From Liolophura sinensis (taxonomy: Eukaryota; Mollusca; Polyplacophora; Chitonida; Chitonidae), in NCBI RefSeq assembly GCF_032854445.1, contig NC_088304.1, positions 1,302,001-1,366,000 of the forward strand: a stretch of DNA of 64,000 nt. Direction: 5' to 3'. Made by a program: the position numbers and the translations under genes. Positions 40,801-52,800 of this stretch are shown here, piece by piece (positions within the stretch are counted from its first letter, which is position 1; the number at the start of each line of letters is the position of its first letter). The notes under the pieces were generated by a model. It was not told the origin of the DNA. It made no database searches and saw only the letters and a program-made list of their open reading frames with translations.

Positions 40801-43800
40801 CTTCCTCAGAGTTATTTTATAACCTGCCTGGTATGGATCAGTAATTATATCCACTTACTCCCGAGTTATTTTATAACCTGCCTGGTATGGATCCAGTAAT
40901 TTATCCACTTACTCCGAGTTATTTTATAACCTGCCTGGTGTAGATCAGTAATTATATCCACTTACTCCCGAGTTATTTTATAACCTGTCTGGTATAGATC
41001 AGTAATTATATCCACTTCCTCAGAGTTATTTTTATAACCTGCCTGGTATGGATCAGTAATTTATCCACTTACTCCAAGTTATTTTATAACCTGCCTGGTA
41101 TAGATCAGTAATTATATCCACTTACTCCCGAGTTATTTTATAACCTGCCTGGTATGGATCAGTAATTATATCCACTTACTCCAAGTTATTTTATAACCTG
41201 TCTGGTATAGATCAGTAATTATATCCACTTCCTCAGAGTTATTTTATAAACCTGCCTGGTATGGATCAGTAATTTATCCACTTACTCCAAGTTATTTTAT
41301 AACCTGCCTGGTATAGATCAGTAATTATATCCACTTACTCCCGAGTTATTTTATAACCTGCCTGGTATGGATCAGTAATTATATCCACTTCCTCAGAGTT
41401 TTTATAACCTGCCTGGTATGGATCAGTAATTATATCCACTTACTCCCGAGTTATTTTATAACCTGCCTGGTATGGATCAGTAATTATATCCACTTCCTCA
41501 GAGTTATTTTATAACCTGTCTGGTAGGGATCAGTAATTATATCCACTTACTCCAAGTTATTTTATAACCTGCCTGGTATGGATCAGTAATTATATCTACT
41601 TACTACGAGTTATTTTATAACCTGCCTGGTATAGATCAGTAATTATATCCACTTCCTCAGAGTTATTTTATAACCTGTCTGGTATGAATCAGTAATTATA
41701 TCCACTTACTCTCGAGTTATTTTATAACCTGCCTGGTATGGATCAGTAATTATATCCACTTCCTCAGAGTTATTTTATAACCTGCCTGGTATGGATCAGT
41801 AATTATATCCACTTACTCCCGAGTTATTTTATAACCTGCCTGGTATGGATCAGTAATTATTTCCACTTACTCCCGAGTTATTTTATAACCTGCCTGGTAT
41901 AGATCAGTAATTATATCCACTTCCTCAGAGTTATTTTATAACCTGCCTGGTATGGATCAGTAATTATATCCACTTACTCCCGAGTTATTTTATAACCTGC
42001 CTGGTATAGATCAGTAATTTATCCACTTACTCCGAGTTATTTTATAACCTGCCTGGTATAGATCAGTAATTATATCCACTTACTCCCGAGTTATTTTATA
42101 ACCTGTCTGGTATGGATCAGTAATTATATCCACTTACTCACGAGTTATTTTATAACCTGTCTGGTATAGATCAGTAATTATATCCATTTCCTCAGAGTTA
42201 TTTTATAACCTGCCTGGGATGGATCAGTAATTATATCCACTTACTCCCGAGTTATTTTATAACCTGCCTGGTATGGATCAGTAATTATATCCACTTCCTC
42301 AGAGTTATTTTATAACCTGCCTGGTATGGATCAGTAATTATACCCACTTACTCCCGAGTTATTTTATAACCTGTCTGGTATAGATCAGTAATTATATCCA
42401 CTTACTCCAGAGTTATTTTATAACCTGCCTGGTATGGATCAGTAATTATATCCACTTCCTCAGAGTTATTTTATAACCTGCCTGGTATGGATCAGTAATT
42501 ATATCCACTTACTCCCGAGTTATTTTATAACCTGCCTGGTATGAATCAGTAATTATATCCACTTCCTCAGAGTTATTTTATAACCTGCCTGGTATGGATC
42601 AGTAATTATATCCACTTACTCCCGAGTTATTTTATAACCTGCCTGGTATGAATCAGTAATTATATCCACTTCCTCAGAGTTATTTTATAACCTGCCTGGT
42701 ATAGATCAGTAATTTATCCACTTCCTCAGAGTTATTTTATAACCTGCCTGGTATGGATCAGTAATTTATCCACTTACTCCAAGTTATTTTATAACCTGCC
42801 TGGTATAGATCAGTAATTATATCCATTTCCTCAGAGTTATTTTATAACCTGTCTGGTATAGATCAGTAATTATATCCACTTCCTCAGAGTTATTTTATAA
42901 CCTGCCTGGTATGGATCAGTAATTTATCCACTTACTCCAAGTTATTTTATAACCTGCCTGGTATAGATCAGTAATTATATCCACTTACTCCCGAGTTATT
43001 TTATAACCTGCCTGGTATGGATCAGTAATTATATCCACTTACTCCAAGTTATTTTATAACCTGTCTGGTATAGATCAGTAATTATATCCACTTCCTCAGA
43101 GTTATTTTATAACCTGCCTGGTATGGATCAGTAATTTATCCACTTACTCCAAGTTATTTTATAACCTGCCTGGTATAGATCAGTAATTATATCCACTTAC
43201 TCCCGAGTTATTTTATAACCTGCCTGGTATGGATCAGTAATTATATCCACTTCCTCAGAGTTATTTTATAACCTGCCTGGTATGGATCAGTAATTATATC
43301 CACTTACTCCCGAGTTATTTTATAACCTGCCTGGTATGGATCAGTAATTATATCCACTTCCTCAGAGTTATTTTATAACCTGTCTGGTATGGATCAGTAA
43401 TTATATCCACTTACTCCAAGTTATTTTATAACCTGCCTGGTATGGATCAGTAATTATATCCACTTACTACGAGTTATTTTATAACCTGCCTGGTATAGAT
43501 CAGTAATTATATCCACTTCCTCAGAGTTATTTTATAACCTGCCTGGTATGGATCAGTAATTATATCCACTTACTCCAAGTTATTTTATAACCTGCCTATA
43601 TCAGTAATTATATCCACTTCCTCAGAGTTATTTTATAACCTGCCTGGTATAGATCAGTAATTATATCCACTTACTCCCGAGTTATTTTATAACCTGCCTG
43701 GTATGGATCAGTAATTATATCCACTTCCTCAGAGTTATTTTATAACCTGTCTGGTAGGGATCAGTAATTATATCCACTTACTCCCGAGTTATTTTATAAC

Positions 43801-46800
43801 CTGTCTGGTATAGATCAGTAATTATATCCACTTCTTCAGAGTTATTTTATAACCTGCCTGGTATGGATCAGTAATTATATCCACTTCCTCAGAGTTATTT
43901 TATAACCTGCCTGGTATGAATCAGTAATTATATCCACTTACTCCAAGTTATTTTATAACCTGCCTGGTATAGATCAGTAGTTATATCCACTTACTACGAG
44001 TTATTTTATAACCTGCCTGGTATAGATCAGTAATTATATCCACTTACTCCAAGTTATTTTATAACCTGCCTGGTATAGATCAGTAATTATATCCACTTCC
44101 TCAGAGTTATTTTATAACCTGCCTGGTATGGATCAGTAATTATATCCACTTACTCCAAGTTATTTTATAACCTGCCTGGTATGAATCAGTAATTATATCC
44201 ACTTACTCTGAGTTATTTTATAACCTGCCTGGTATAGATCAGTAATTACATCCACTTACTCTGAGTTATTTTATAACCTGTCTGGTATAGATCAGTAATT
44301 ATATCCACTTCTTCAGAGTTATTTTATAACCTGCCTGGTATGGATCAGTAATTATATCCACTTACTCCGAGTTATTTTAACACACAATGGGTTTCATCCC
44401 TACCATAATCTGATCCTCATCTGTCAACAGATCAATGAACATCTTCAAGTCGTTAAAACAACTGTTCTTATCACCAAAAAGCTCAAAAAACTTCTGACAT
44501 AAATCAAGAGGAGTCCCTGAAAATGGAAGAAAAAAATCCCAAATTAGATGTAAAATTAATCAGATATCTACAGTTTTAATTAATGGCACCTACATTTAGT
44601 AGTACAATAAGTTCCTAGTGACAAAGCCTATCCTGTGATCTCTGAAATCAGTTGTTAGGAACACGTGCATAAATTACTGCAACTAACTTCAGTTATTCAT
44701 GAATTAGTTTTACTTCTCAAAGAGTCAGTATATCTGCACAAGGATTATACTTTCATTTCAAATCCCACGGGTGTAAATTACTGCCTTATTCAAGATTGTT
44801 TTGCTTAACTTTCAATCTAAATGTAGTTTATGATTATTAAAAAGGTGTAAAACAGTGAAAACCATGTGTGAGTGTCTCGCCGCCCACTGGATTACCTAAC
44901 TTGGTGATGTCCTTGCAGTTTTTCTGCTGCAGACGTTTCAACAGCTCCAGTTCTGCCAGGTACGGCCCCCGTCTCAAGCGGCCATCTTGGACATATTTTT
45001 TCACGTCCTGATGTACAAACTGTATGGCCATATCCAGTGTGTGGTCAATCTTCTCGGAACTGAACACAAAACAAAACTTACTGTATCATTTTTAACACCT
45101 TAATCACGTGTTACATAACTCAGATTTAGTAGCAAGGCTACCCAGGAGTTCACCTGCAGGAGACACATGAACGCAAAAATCCAGCTCAATACATAAGGTA
45201 CCGAAATCATGAGTTTGGTAATTTACAGTAATTAGTATGGTCACATGACATCAGTGATGGAAATCCCCCTTGTGTCAATGTGCTTTATATGCATGTAAAA
45301 CTTCAGCTCAATGCATGTGGTACTTTTTGAGATACCACTGATTCTAACACATGAAGTCATGAATTTTGCAGTTTACGGTATTTAATTAATGATGGAATAC
45401 CCCCCTCATATTACTGTGCTCTTCATGCGTCCAACCCCTGAGCTCAACACATGCTGCACTTTTTAAGATACCACCTATAACAGTTTGTTCAAGATTGTTT
45501 TCCCTGTTAACGGATGCTGATGCCAATGCCTGGGATTAACTATGCCTGAACTTTGTACAGGTGAGCTAAAAATGAAGCAATTCCTCATTTAATTTTTGGT
45601 ATGAAAATGTTCCTTGGCATGTTGACCTATTACCAGACCTCCAGATTAACCGTCAGCAAGATGAAAATAACTTTGACAGACAACATGGCAGATGTCACAC
45701 AACTCCTGAGAGTAGACGATTTAATGAACTTGTGTGAAACCCGTGACATCAATGCCGCTGATGGTCATTTTACCCACAACGTTCTGTCAATGGAGAATCA
45801 TTTATCCTGTTCCCAAGACTCAGCGAAAGTATGGAAAAGTGAATAAAATAATCAATCAGTAAATTAGAGACCTATTCTGGCAAACTCATTAAATTTCAAA
45901 GCAAAATTTTGACAATGTTTTACTTCCGACCTTGTTAACTATATAGAAGTATACTGTTGCTTATAAACAAATCCATATCATCACAGCCCATAGTAGACTC
46001 ATCATAAAGAGAAATCACATCACCACATTGTGAGAAATTGCCACTTGCTCTGATTATCTTTTTTCAGTACTTATTTTATCACAGACCTTGACTGGTTTGT
46101 TAGTGCTCTTTAAAGGATACATGAAATGCTTTGTTTTATATCTTAATGTGCAGATTACCATGTGTGATAACATAACAGTATAAACAAATCTTTTCAATTT
46201 CACTTGGGGGGGAGGGGGGGGGAAGGGCTTCGAAGAACAGTTTTCTTAAGGCCACTGAAGTCAGTCCAAAAAATTAAGTAGCTTGCAGTAGTGACATCAA
46301 CAATGATCCATTTTTAAAAAGAACTCTGTGGGTAACAGACTGAAAGGGTTTGGCCGATTAAGGGGTGGGGGTGAGGGGCACAAATCGAATTAGGGCACGG
46401 AGGTGGCGCTAAGAGGTGGCATCTGTGTACGTCATTCTGTCCACACTGCAGCGACACGGTTCGCTGGGTTCAGAGCACTCCCGGGGGTGTTCACCGAGTT
46501 GTGAGCAAAGATCAATGATGACGTAATTTCCAAAAAAATCTGACTGTTGATGGAAAATATGCATAACATAGAGGGGTAATTAACAAGTACAAAAATACCC
46601 TCAAAATGAAATTTTTTAACAACCATTCCAGGGCATAATTTTCTTCATTTGGCACAGAAACATAATCTTTGTTTTAAGACTCCCTTTTCATATATCCTTT
46701 AAACTTTGCCTCCTGCCATTCCTGGGGTCTGCTTTAGAAAGCTGTCAGTGTTATTTATCTCTTCATCATATGTTGCTATAGGTGTTACTACAGGTGCACA

Positions 46801-49800
46801 TTGCCACTTCTCCGTGAGATTTATTTATTTATTTATTTGATTGGTGTTTTACACCGTACTCAAAATTATTTCGCTTACACGATGGCGGCCAGCATTATGG
46901 TGGGAGGAAACCCACGACCATCTGCAAGTTGTTGCCAGACCTTCCCACATGCGGCCGGAGAAGCTTAGTAAGACAAGCCCCCTGAGAGATGCAATTACGT
47001 AACTCACCTGTCTTCGCTGGGGGTCCACTGTGAGTCTATCAGACTAAATACTGCTTGCAGGTAACCCAGCCAGTTCTGCCAGTCGTCTGGGCTAAAGGGT
47101 GGTAAAACAAAACACATCTGTGTCTAAGTGGGGGCAGGTACAAGGGACATAACTCTGACATTCTTCTCATGTTTAAGAGTCTAGGAAATACATGGGAAAC
47201 ACAGACTATCCAACTTTATATTTAGACACTTGTATAAAAAATGTAAACCAACTTCTTTAGCAGGATAGTCAGGTTCCGACAGTACAGAATTAGTGAAAAT
47301 GAGCCTGAACTGTAAGAAGAGGCAGGTTTTCTGAGAAATGTTTTTTTCTTCAGAAAGATGGAATTTTTCATAACACATCTTGGAGGACTGAGCGTAAAAG
47401 TTTGGTTTAACTTTAAAGTGAACTTAAAGTGTGCCACTATATATACATACAATAAAGGATGTAGGACACAGTTATCACCGAAAAATATGAAAAAAATTCT
47501 ATAAAGTTTTGGGAGACTGTAGCAACTTGTCACAGTGAGCGAGTAAGGGGACCGCCTCGGAAGTCATTGCTTGAAGAAAAATATTTTGACTTTGCATCAT
47601 TTTTCCATAGCAAAGTCAGATTTATTACGAAAATGTCTTCCCCACATCTGAATGAAAGAGTATTTTATAAATCAGAAGGTCCTGGTATGTTCGGTAAATT
47701 GTGGCTAGGTTCTGACAATTTTTTTAACTATTTATTTTGTTGATAAGCAATGTAGAATTTTTAAAATATTTTGAGACCATTTCTGGAATACTACCTTATT
47801 ATTTAATTCAGATTTAGAGGCTGTCTTTACGTTCACTTTAATCTTGTCACAACACAATTGGGAAAAAGGTTCCACTGACACATGATTCACTGGTCAGTTA
47901 TTTTGTCTTGAAACCACTCACGAGAGCTTAAAAAAAAGTATTGTCAGATGGACTGCTGAAAACTATATTTAAGAGAACTTATACTGTATTTTTAGACTTT
48001 ATTAGATTGAATTATATGCACCTGCAGTTACAGCTGAAACTTCTAGGAACATTATGCCAGTGATCTTTAAAGGAGAAGAAAATTTTTTTTAAAATGACAC
48101 TACAGGCCGAAAAAAGCACATTTTTTTCTATCTGGTAGTCCCTGCTGCATAATTTTGCCAATTTTCCCTGTAATTTATGTTGGGGGGGGTGTTGCCTCTC
48201 GCCCAATGAGAGTTAAAACTGCTGGCTTGTTCGTGTAAACTTGGAACCTACGTCCAACATTCCAGTTTCCCGATCGTCAAGTGGAAAATGAACTGTACTG
48301 TTCGCTACCTTCTGGGAAGAAGAGTTCTACTGGAAATGTACGAACTGCACTTCGACGGTTACCGATGGCAATTCTCCTCCTAAGACAGAAGACTTCAGGA
48401 CTAGTTCTTAGGCAAAATGGAGTCACCCACAGCGGATGTTGGCACTAACTTTATTTATAATTTATCAATATGAGGTACATATTAGAATTTTTTTTATGAC
48501 ATGCACCTGCAAGGAAATGCATACTCATTTGAATGGTATTTGATTGATATTTCAATTTTCTTCTCCTTGTGCATTAAGAGATATTGTAACATTAAAAACT
48601 GTGCTCACGGTGGGAAAACTTCATGTGACGTCACAGTACCCAAACACTAGCCATAAGTTTTCATAAAACCAACAGTTTTGAATGCATTTACTCACTTTAA
48701 CAGAAATCCAAAGTATCTTTGAAGAGAGTTGTCAATTCTACTCTGGTGAGCCTTACTTCACTTTTACATATTTTTTCACTTTTTAAACTCCCAGACTGCA
48801 GTAAAACCATGATCGGTATTCCAACTGTAACAATAACTACTTACTCTCTGATCAAGTTTTCCTTGCATGCCACGTTTGCCTCAGGCCACCTCTCCAGCTT
48901 GCACAGAAGATCTGCCGACTTCTTGGACACAAAATGTAGCTCACTCACTAACTTCTCTGTGAATGAAAAATTCAACACCTAACTAATGATTGGCTCATTC
49001 ACCAACTGACTGATGATTGGCTCATTCACCAACTGACTGATGATTCGCTCATTCACCAACTAACTGATGATTCGCTCATTCACCAACTAACTGATGATTG
49101 GCTCATTCACCAACTGACTGATGATTGGCTCATTCACCAACTGAGTGATGACTGGCTCATTCACCAAATGACTGATAACTTGCTCATTCACCAACTGATT
49201 TATGACTGGCCCATTTACCAACTGACTGATGACAGGCTCATTCACCAACTGACTGATGACAGGCTCATTCACCAACTAACTAAAGATTCGCTCATTCACC
49301 AACTAACTGATGATTTGCTTATTCACCAACTGACTGATGACGAACTCTTTCACCAGCTAACTGTTGATTTTCTCATTCACAAACTAACTGGCTCATTCAC
49401 CAACTAACTGATGATTTGCTCATTCACCAACTGGCTGGCTCATTCGCCAAATGACTGTGATTGGCTCATTCACAAACAACTGATTCATTTCTGGCTCACA
49501 CTGATGATATAGTCCAAAAGTAAATCAAATGTACACAGCAAACGTACCCCCAAGTGGACTTTGTATGACCCTCAAGGCTTCCTCAGTGTGCCCCAGCAGC
49601 TCCAGGATGATCAAGTACATCTGTACCTCTGTAACAGCAAAACATTTAGTACATGGATATCTACTTTCTGTTTCAGTAAAAACACACATGACCATCCAAA
49701 TCATGGCTTATTTATTTATTTATTTGATTGGTGTTTTACGCCATACTCAAGAATATTTCAATTGTACGACTGCGGCCAGCATTATGGTGGGCAGAGGCCA

Positions 49801-52800
49801 GGGGAAACCCACGGCCATCCGTGGGTTGGTGGCAGACCTTCCCATGTACGGCCTCATGGCTGACACATTTAAAAATTATATTGTTGAAATTGGTCTTGAA
49901 CGAACGTTAGACTGTGCAAACTGCCATACAGACCTGTATCTTAAGAGCTATAATTGTTTGTATGTATTGTAAGAAGGCAAGTGAACGACAGTACATACCA
50001 GCCTAAACCTAAAATTTCGCCCATGATTCTGGGACTTCTAATGATCTCATTTTGCCTGATTCTGGGAGCTCAAATGATCTCATTTTGCCTGATTCTGGGA
50101 GCTCTAAAGATCTCATTTTGCCTGAGTCTGGGAGTTCTAATGATCTCATTTTGCCTGATTCTGAGAGCTGCATGATTTCATTTTGCCTGATTCTGAGAGC
50201 TCTATGATCTCATATTGCCTGATTCTGGGAGCTCAAATGATCTCATTTTGCCTGATTCTGGGAGCCCTAACGATCTCGTTTTGCCTGATTCTGAGAGCTC
50301 TATGATCTCATTTTGCCTGATTCTGGGAGCTCAAATGATCTCATTTTGCCTGATTCTGGGAGCCCTAACGATCTCGTTTTGCCTGATTCTGAGAGCTCTA
50401 TGATCTCATTTTGCCTGATTCTGGGAGCTCAAATGATCTCATTTTGCCTGATTCTGGGAGCCCTAATGATCTCGTTTTACTTGATTCTGGGAGCTCAAAT
50501 GATCTTGGGAATCTGTTTGAGGTTTACTTGGAAGGTAAATGATATCCTCTAGCACAAATGTAATCTTTCAGCACTGAAGCAATATTTTATGATTATATTC
50601 TATTTATTTGCTCTTAAAAACACATTTTTTTCTCAATCTTATAGGACATTAGCCTTTCTTGACCTACATTTCTTACCTGCTTCTGCCTCAATTTTCTCCT
50701 CTTTGACATACTTCTGTGTCATCCTCTCTGCTAACGGTAGAAACATAGTGTGCGACAGTTTCTTATCCTTTGTCGAATGTGCCTAGAATGGAAAAATGGT
50801 ATTTCTGAACATTTTATACTTCAAACGATCCTTGTGGTGTTGGTCTCACAGATATCAAGAAATTCCTAACCTCTAGCTTGAATACCCAAGTTTGTATTTA
50901 ATGAAATCAGAAAATGATTAATGTAACCTCAGGTGTATCTACTGCATTTGATCCACACTGTGTAATTTCATCCTTCGCTTTCATTTCTCAAGATTCTGAA
51001 ATTTCTAATAATGCTTGAAAGTTAATTTGAAGATATTTGTGGAAAGAAAAATGATATTCTACCTGGAAAATGCAGGTTTCAGCAAGAAAAGTGACATGAC
51101 ATCTATTTGCCTCTATACATGCACATTTTCAGCCAATTTCAGCAAGTCATTTACAGCATAAATATATAAAGCTTAGAAATACTGGCAAACTGCATTGTAA
51201 GCCAAACAACGGATGAATGGGCATTGGTCTCTCCTTACTTGCATGACTATGCTCATGACCGCCCAGAAGTAATAGGGGTTTTTGTTCGGCCGCAGTTTGT
51301 GAAGGACCATGGCAGTCTGTTGCTGTTTCTTGTAGTCCCCCTGACGCACGTACGCCATGAACAGCGCTGAGAGAATCTCCTCATTGTCAGGTCGACCTTT
51401 GAACGCATTCTCATACAAATCTACGATCAAGTCCACTGGAAAATAGAAATGGGAATCGTTAGCTTTTAATGATGAGAATGAAAACCACTTTGGCAGATTT
51501 ACAGCCAAATCTATGATCAAGTCCACTGGAAAATAGCAATGGGAATCGTTAGCTTCTAATGATGAGAATGAAAACCACTTTGGCAGATTTACAGCCAAAT
51601 CTATGATCAAGTCCACTGGAAAATAGCAATGGGAATCGTTAGCTTTTAATGATGAGAATGAACACCACTTTGGCAGATTTACAGCCAAATCTATGATCAA
51701 GTCCACTGGAAAATAGTAATGGGAATCGTTAGCTTCTAATGATGAGAATGAACACCACTTTGGCAGATTTACAGCCAAATCTATGATCAAGTCCACTGGA
51801 AAACAGAAATGGGAATCGTTTGCTTCTAATGATGAGAATGAACACCACTTTGGCAGATTTACAGCCAAATCTATGATCAAGTCCACTGGAAAATAGCAAT
51901 GGGAATTGTTAGCTTCTAATGATGAGAATAAACACCACTTTGGTAGATTTACAGCCAAATCTACGATCTAGTCCACTGGAAAATAGCAATGGGAATCGTT
52001 AGCTTGTAATGATCAAAACGAACACCACTTTGGTAAATTTACAGCCAACGCTACGATCAAGTCCACTGAAAACCAGAAATGGGAATCGTTAGCTTCTAAT
52101 GATGAGAATGAACACCACTTTGGCAGATTTACAGCCAAATCTATGATCAAGTCCACTGGAAAATAGCAATGGGAATCGTTAGCTTCTAATGATGAGAATA
52201 AACACCACTTTGGCAGATTTACAGCCAAATCTACGATCAAGTCCACTGGAAAATAGCAATGGGAATCGTTAGCTTCTAATGATGAGAATAAACACCACTT
52301 TGGCAGATTTACAGCCAACTCTACGATCAAGTCCACTGGAAAATAGAAATGGGAATCGTTAGCTTCTAATGATGAGAATAAACACCACTTTGGCAGATTT
52401 ACAGCCAAATCTATGATCAAGTCCACTGGAAAATAGCAATAGGAATTGTTAGCTTCTAATGATCAAAACGAACACCACTTTGGTAAATTTACAGCCAACG
52501 CTACGATCAAGTCAACTGAAAATCAGAAATGGGAATCGTTAGCTTCTAATGATGAGAATGAACACCACTTTGGCAGATTTACAGCCAAATCTATGATCAA
52601 GTCCACTGGAAAATAGCAATGGGAATCGTTAGCTTCTAATGATGAGAATAAACACCACTTTGGCAGATTTACAGCCAAATCTACGATCAAGTCCACTGGA
52701 AAATAGCAATGGGAATCGTTAGCTTCTAATGATGAGAATAAACACCACTTTGGCAGATTTACAGCCAACTCTACGATCAAGTCCACTGGAAAACAGAAAT

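Noticed and set aside
20690..44385. CRISPR-like arrays
   Set aside because: Units are head-to-tail without unique spacers, in animal introns. These are minisatellites.
38800..44404. Exon 10 donor as the seed of the 53/54-bp array
   Set aside because: The array abuts the donor, but the only shared word (ggatcag) is on the opposite strand. No convincing alignment to exon 10.
51173..51958. 261-codon minus-strand open frame as an independent protein-coding gene
   Set aside because: It is NAA25 exon 4 plus six intronic 90-bp units. Openness follows from the period and low divergence. Kept only as a splicing hypothesis.
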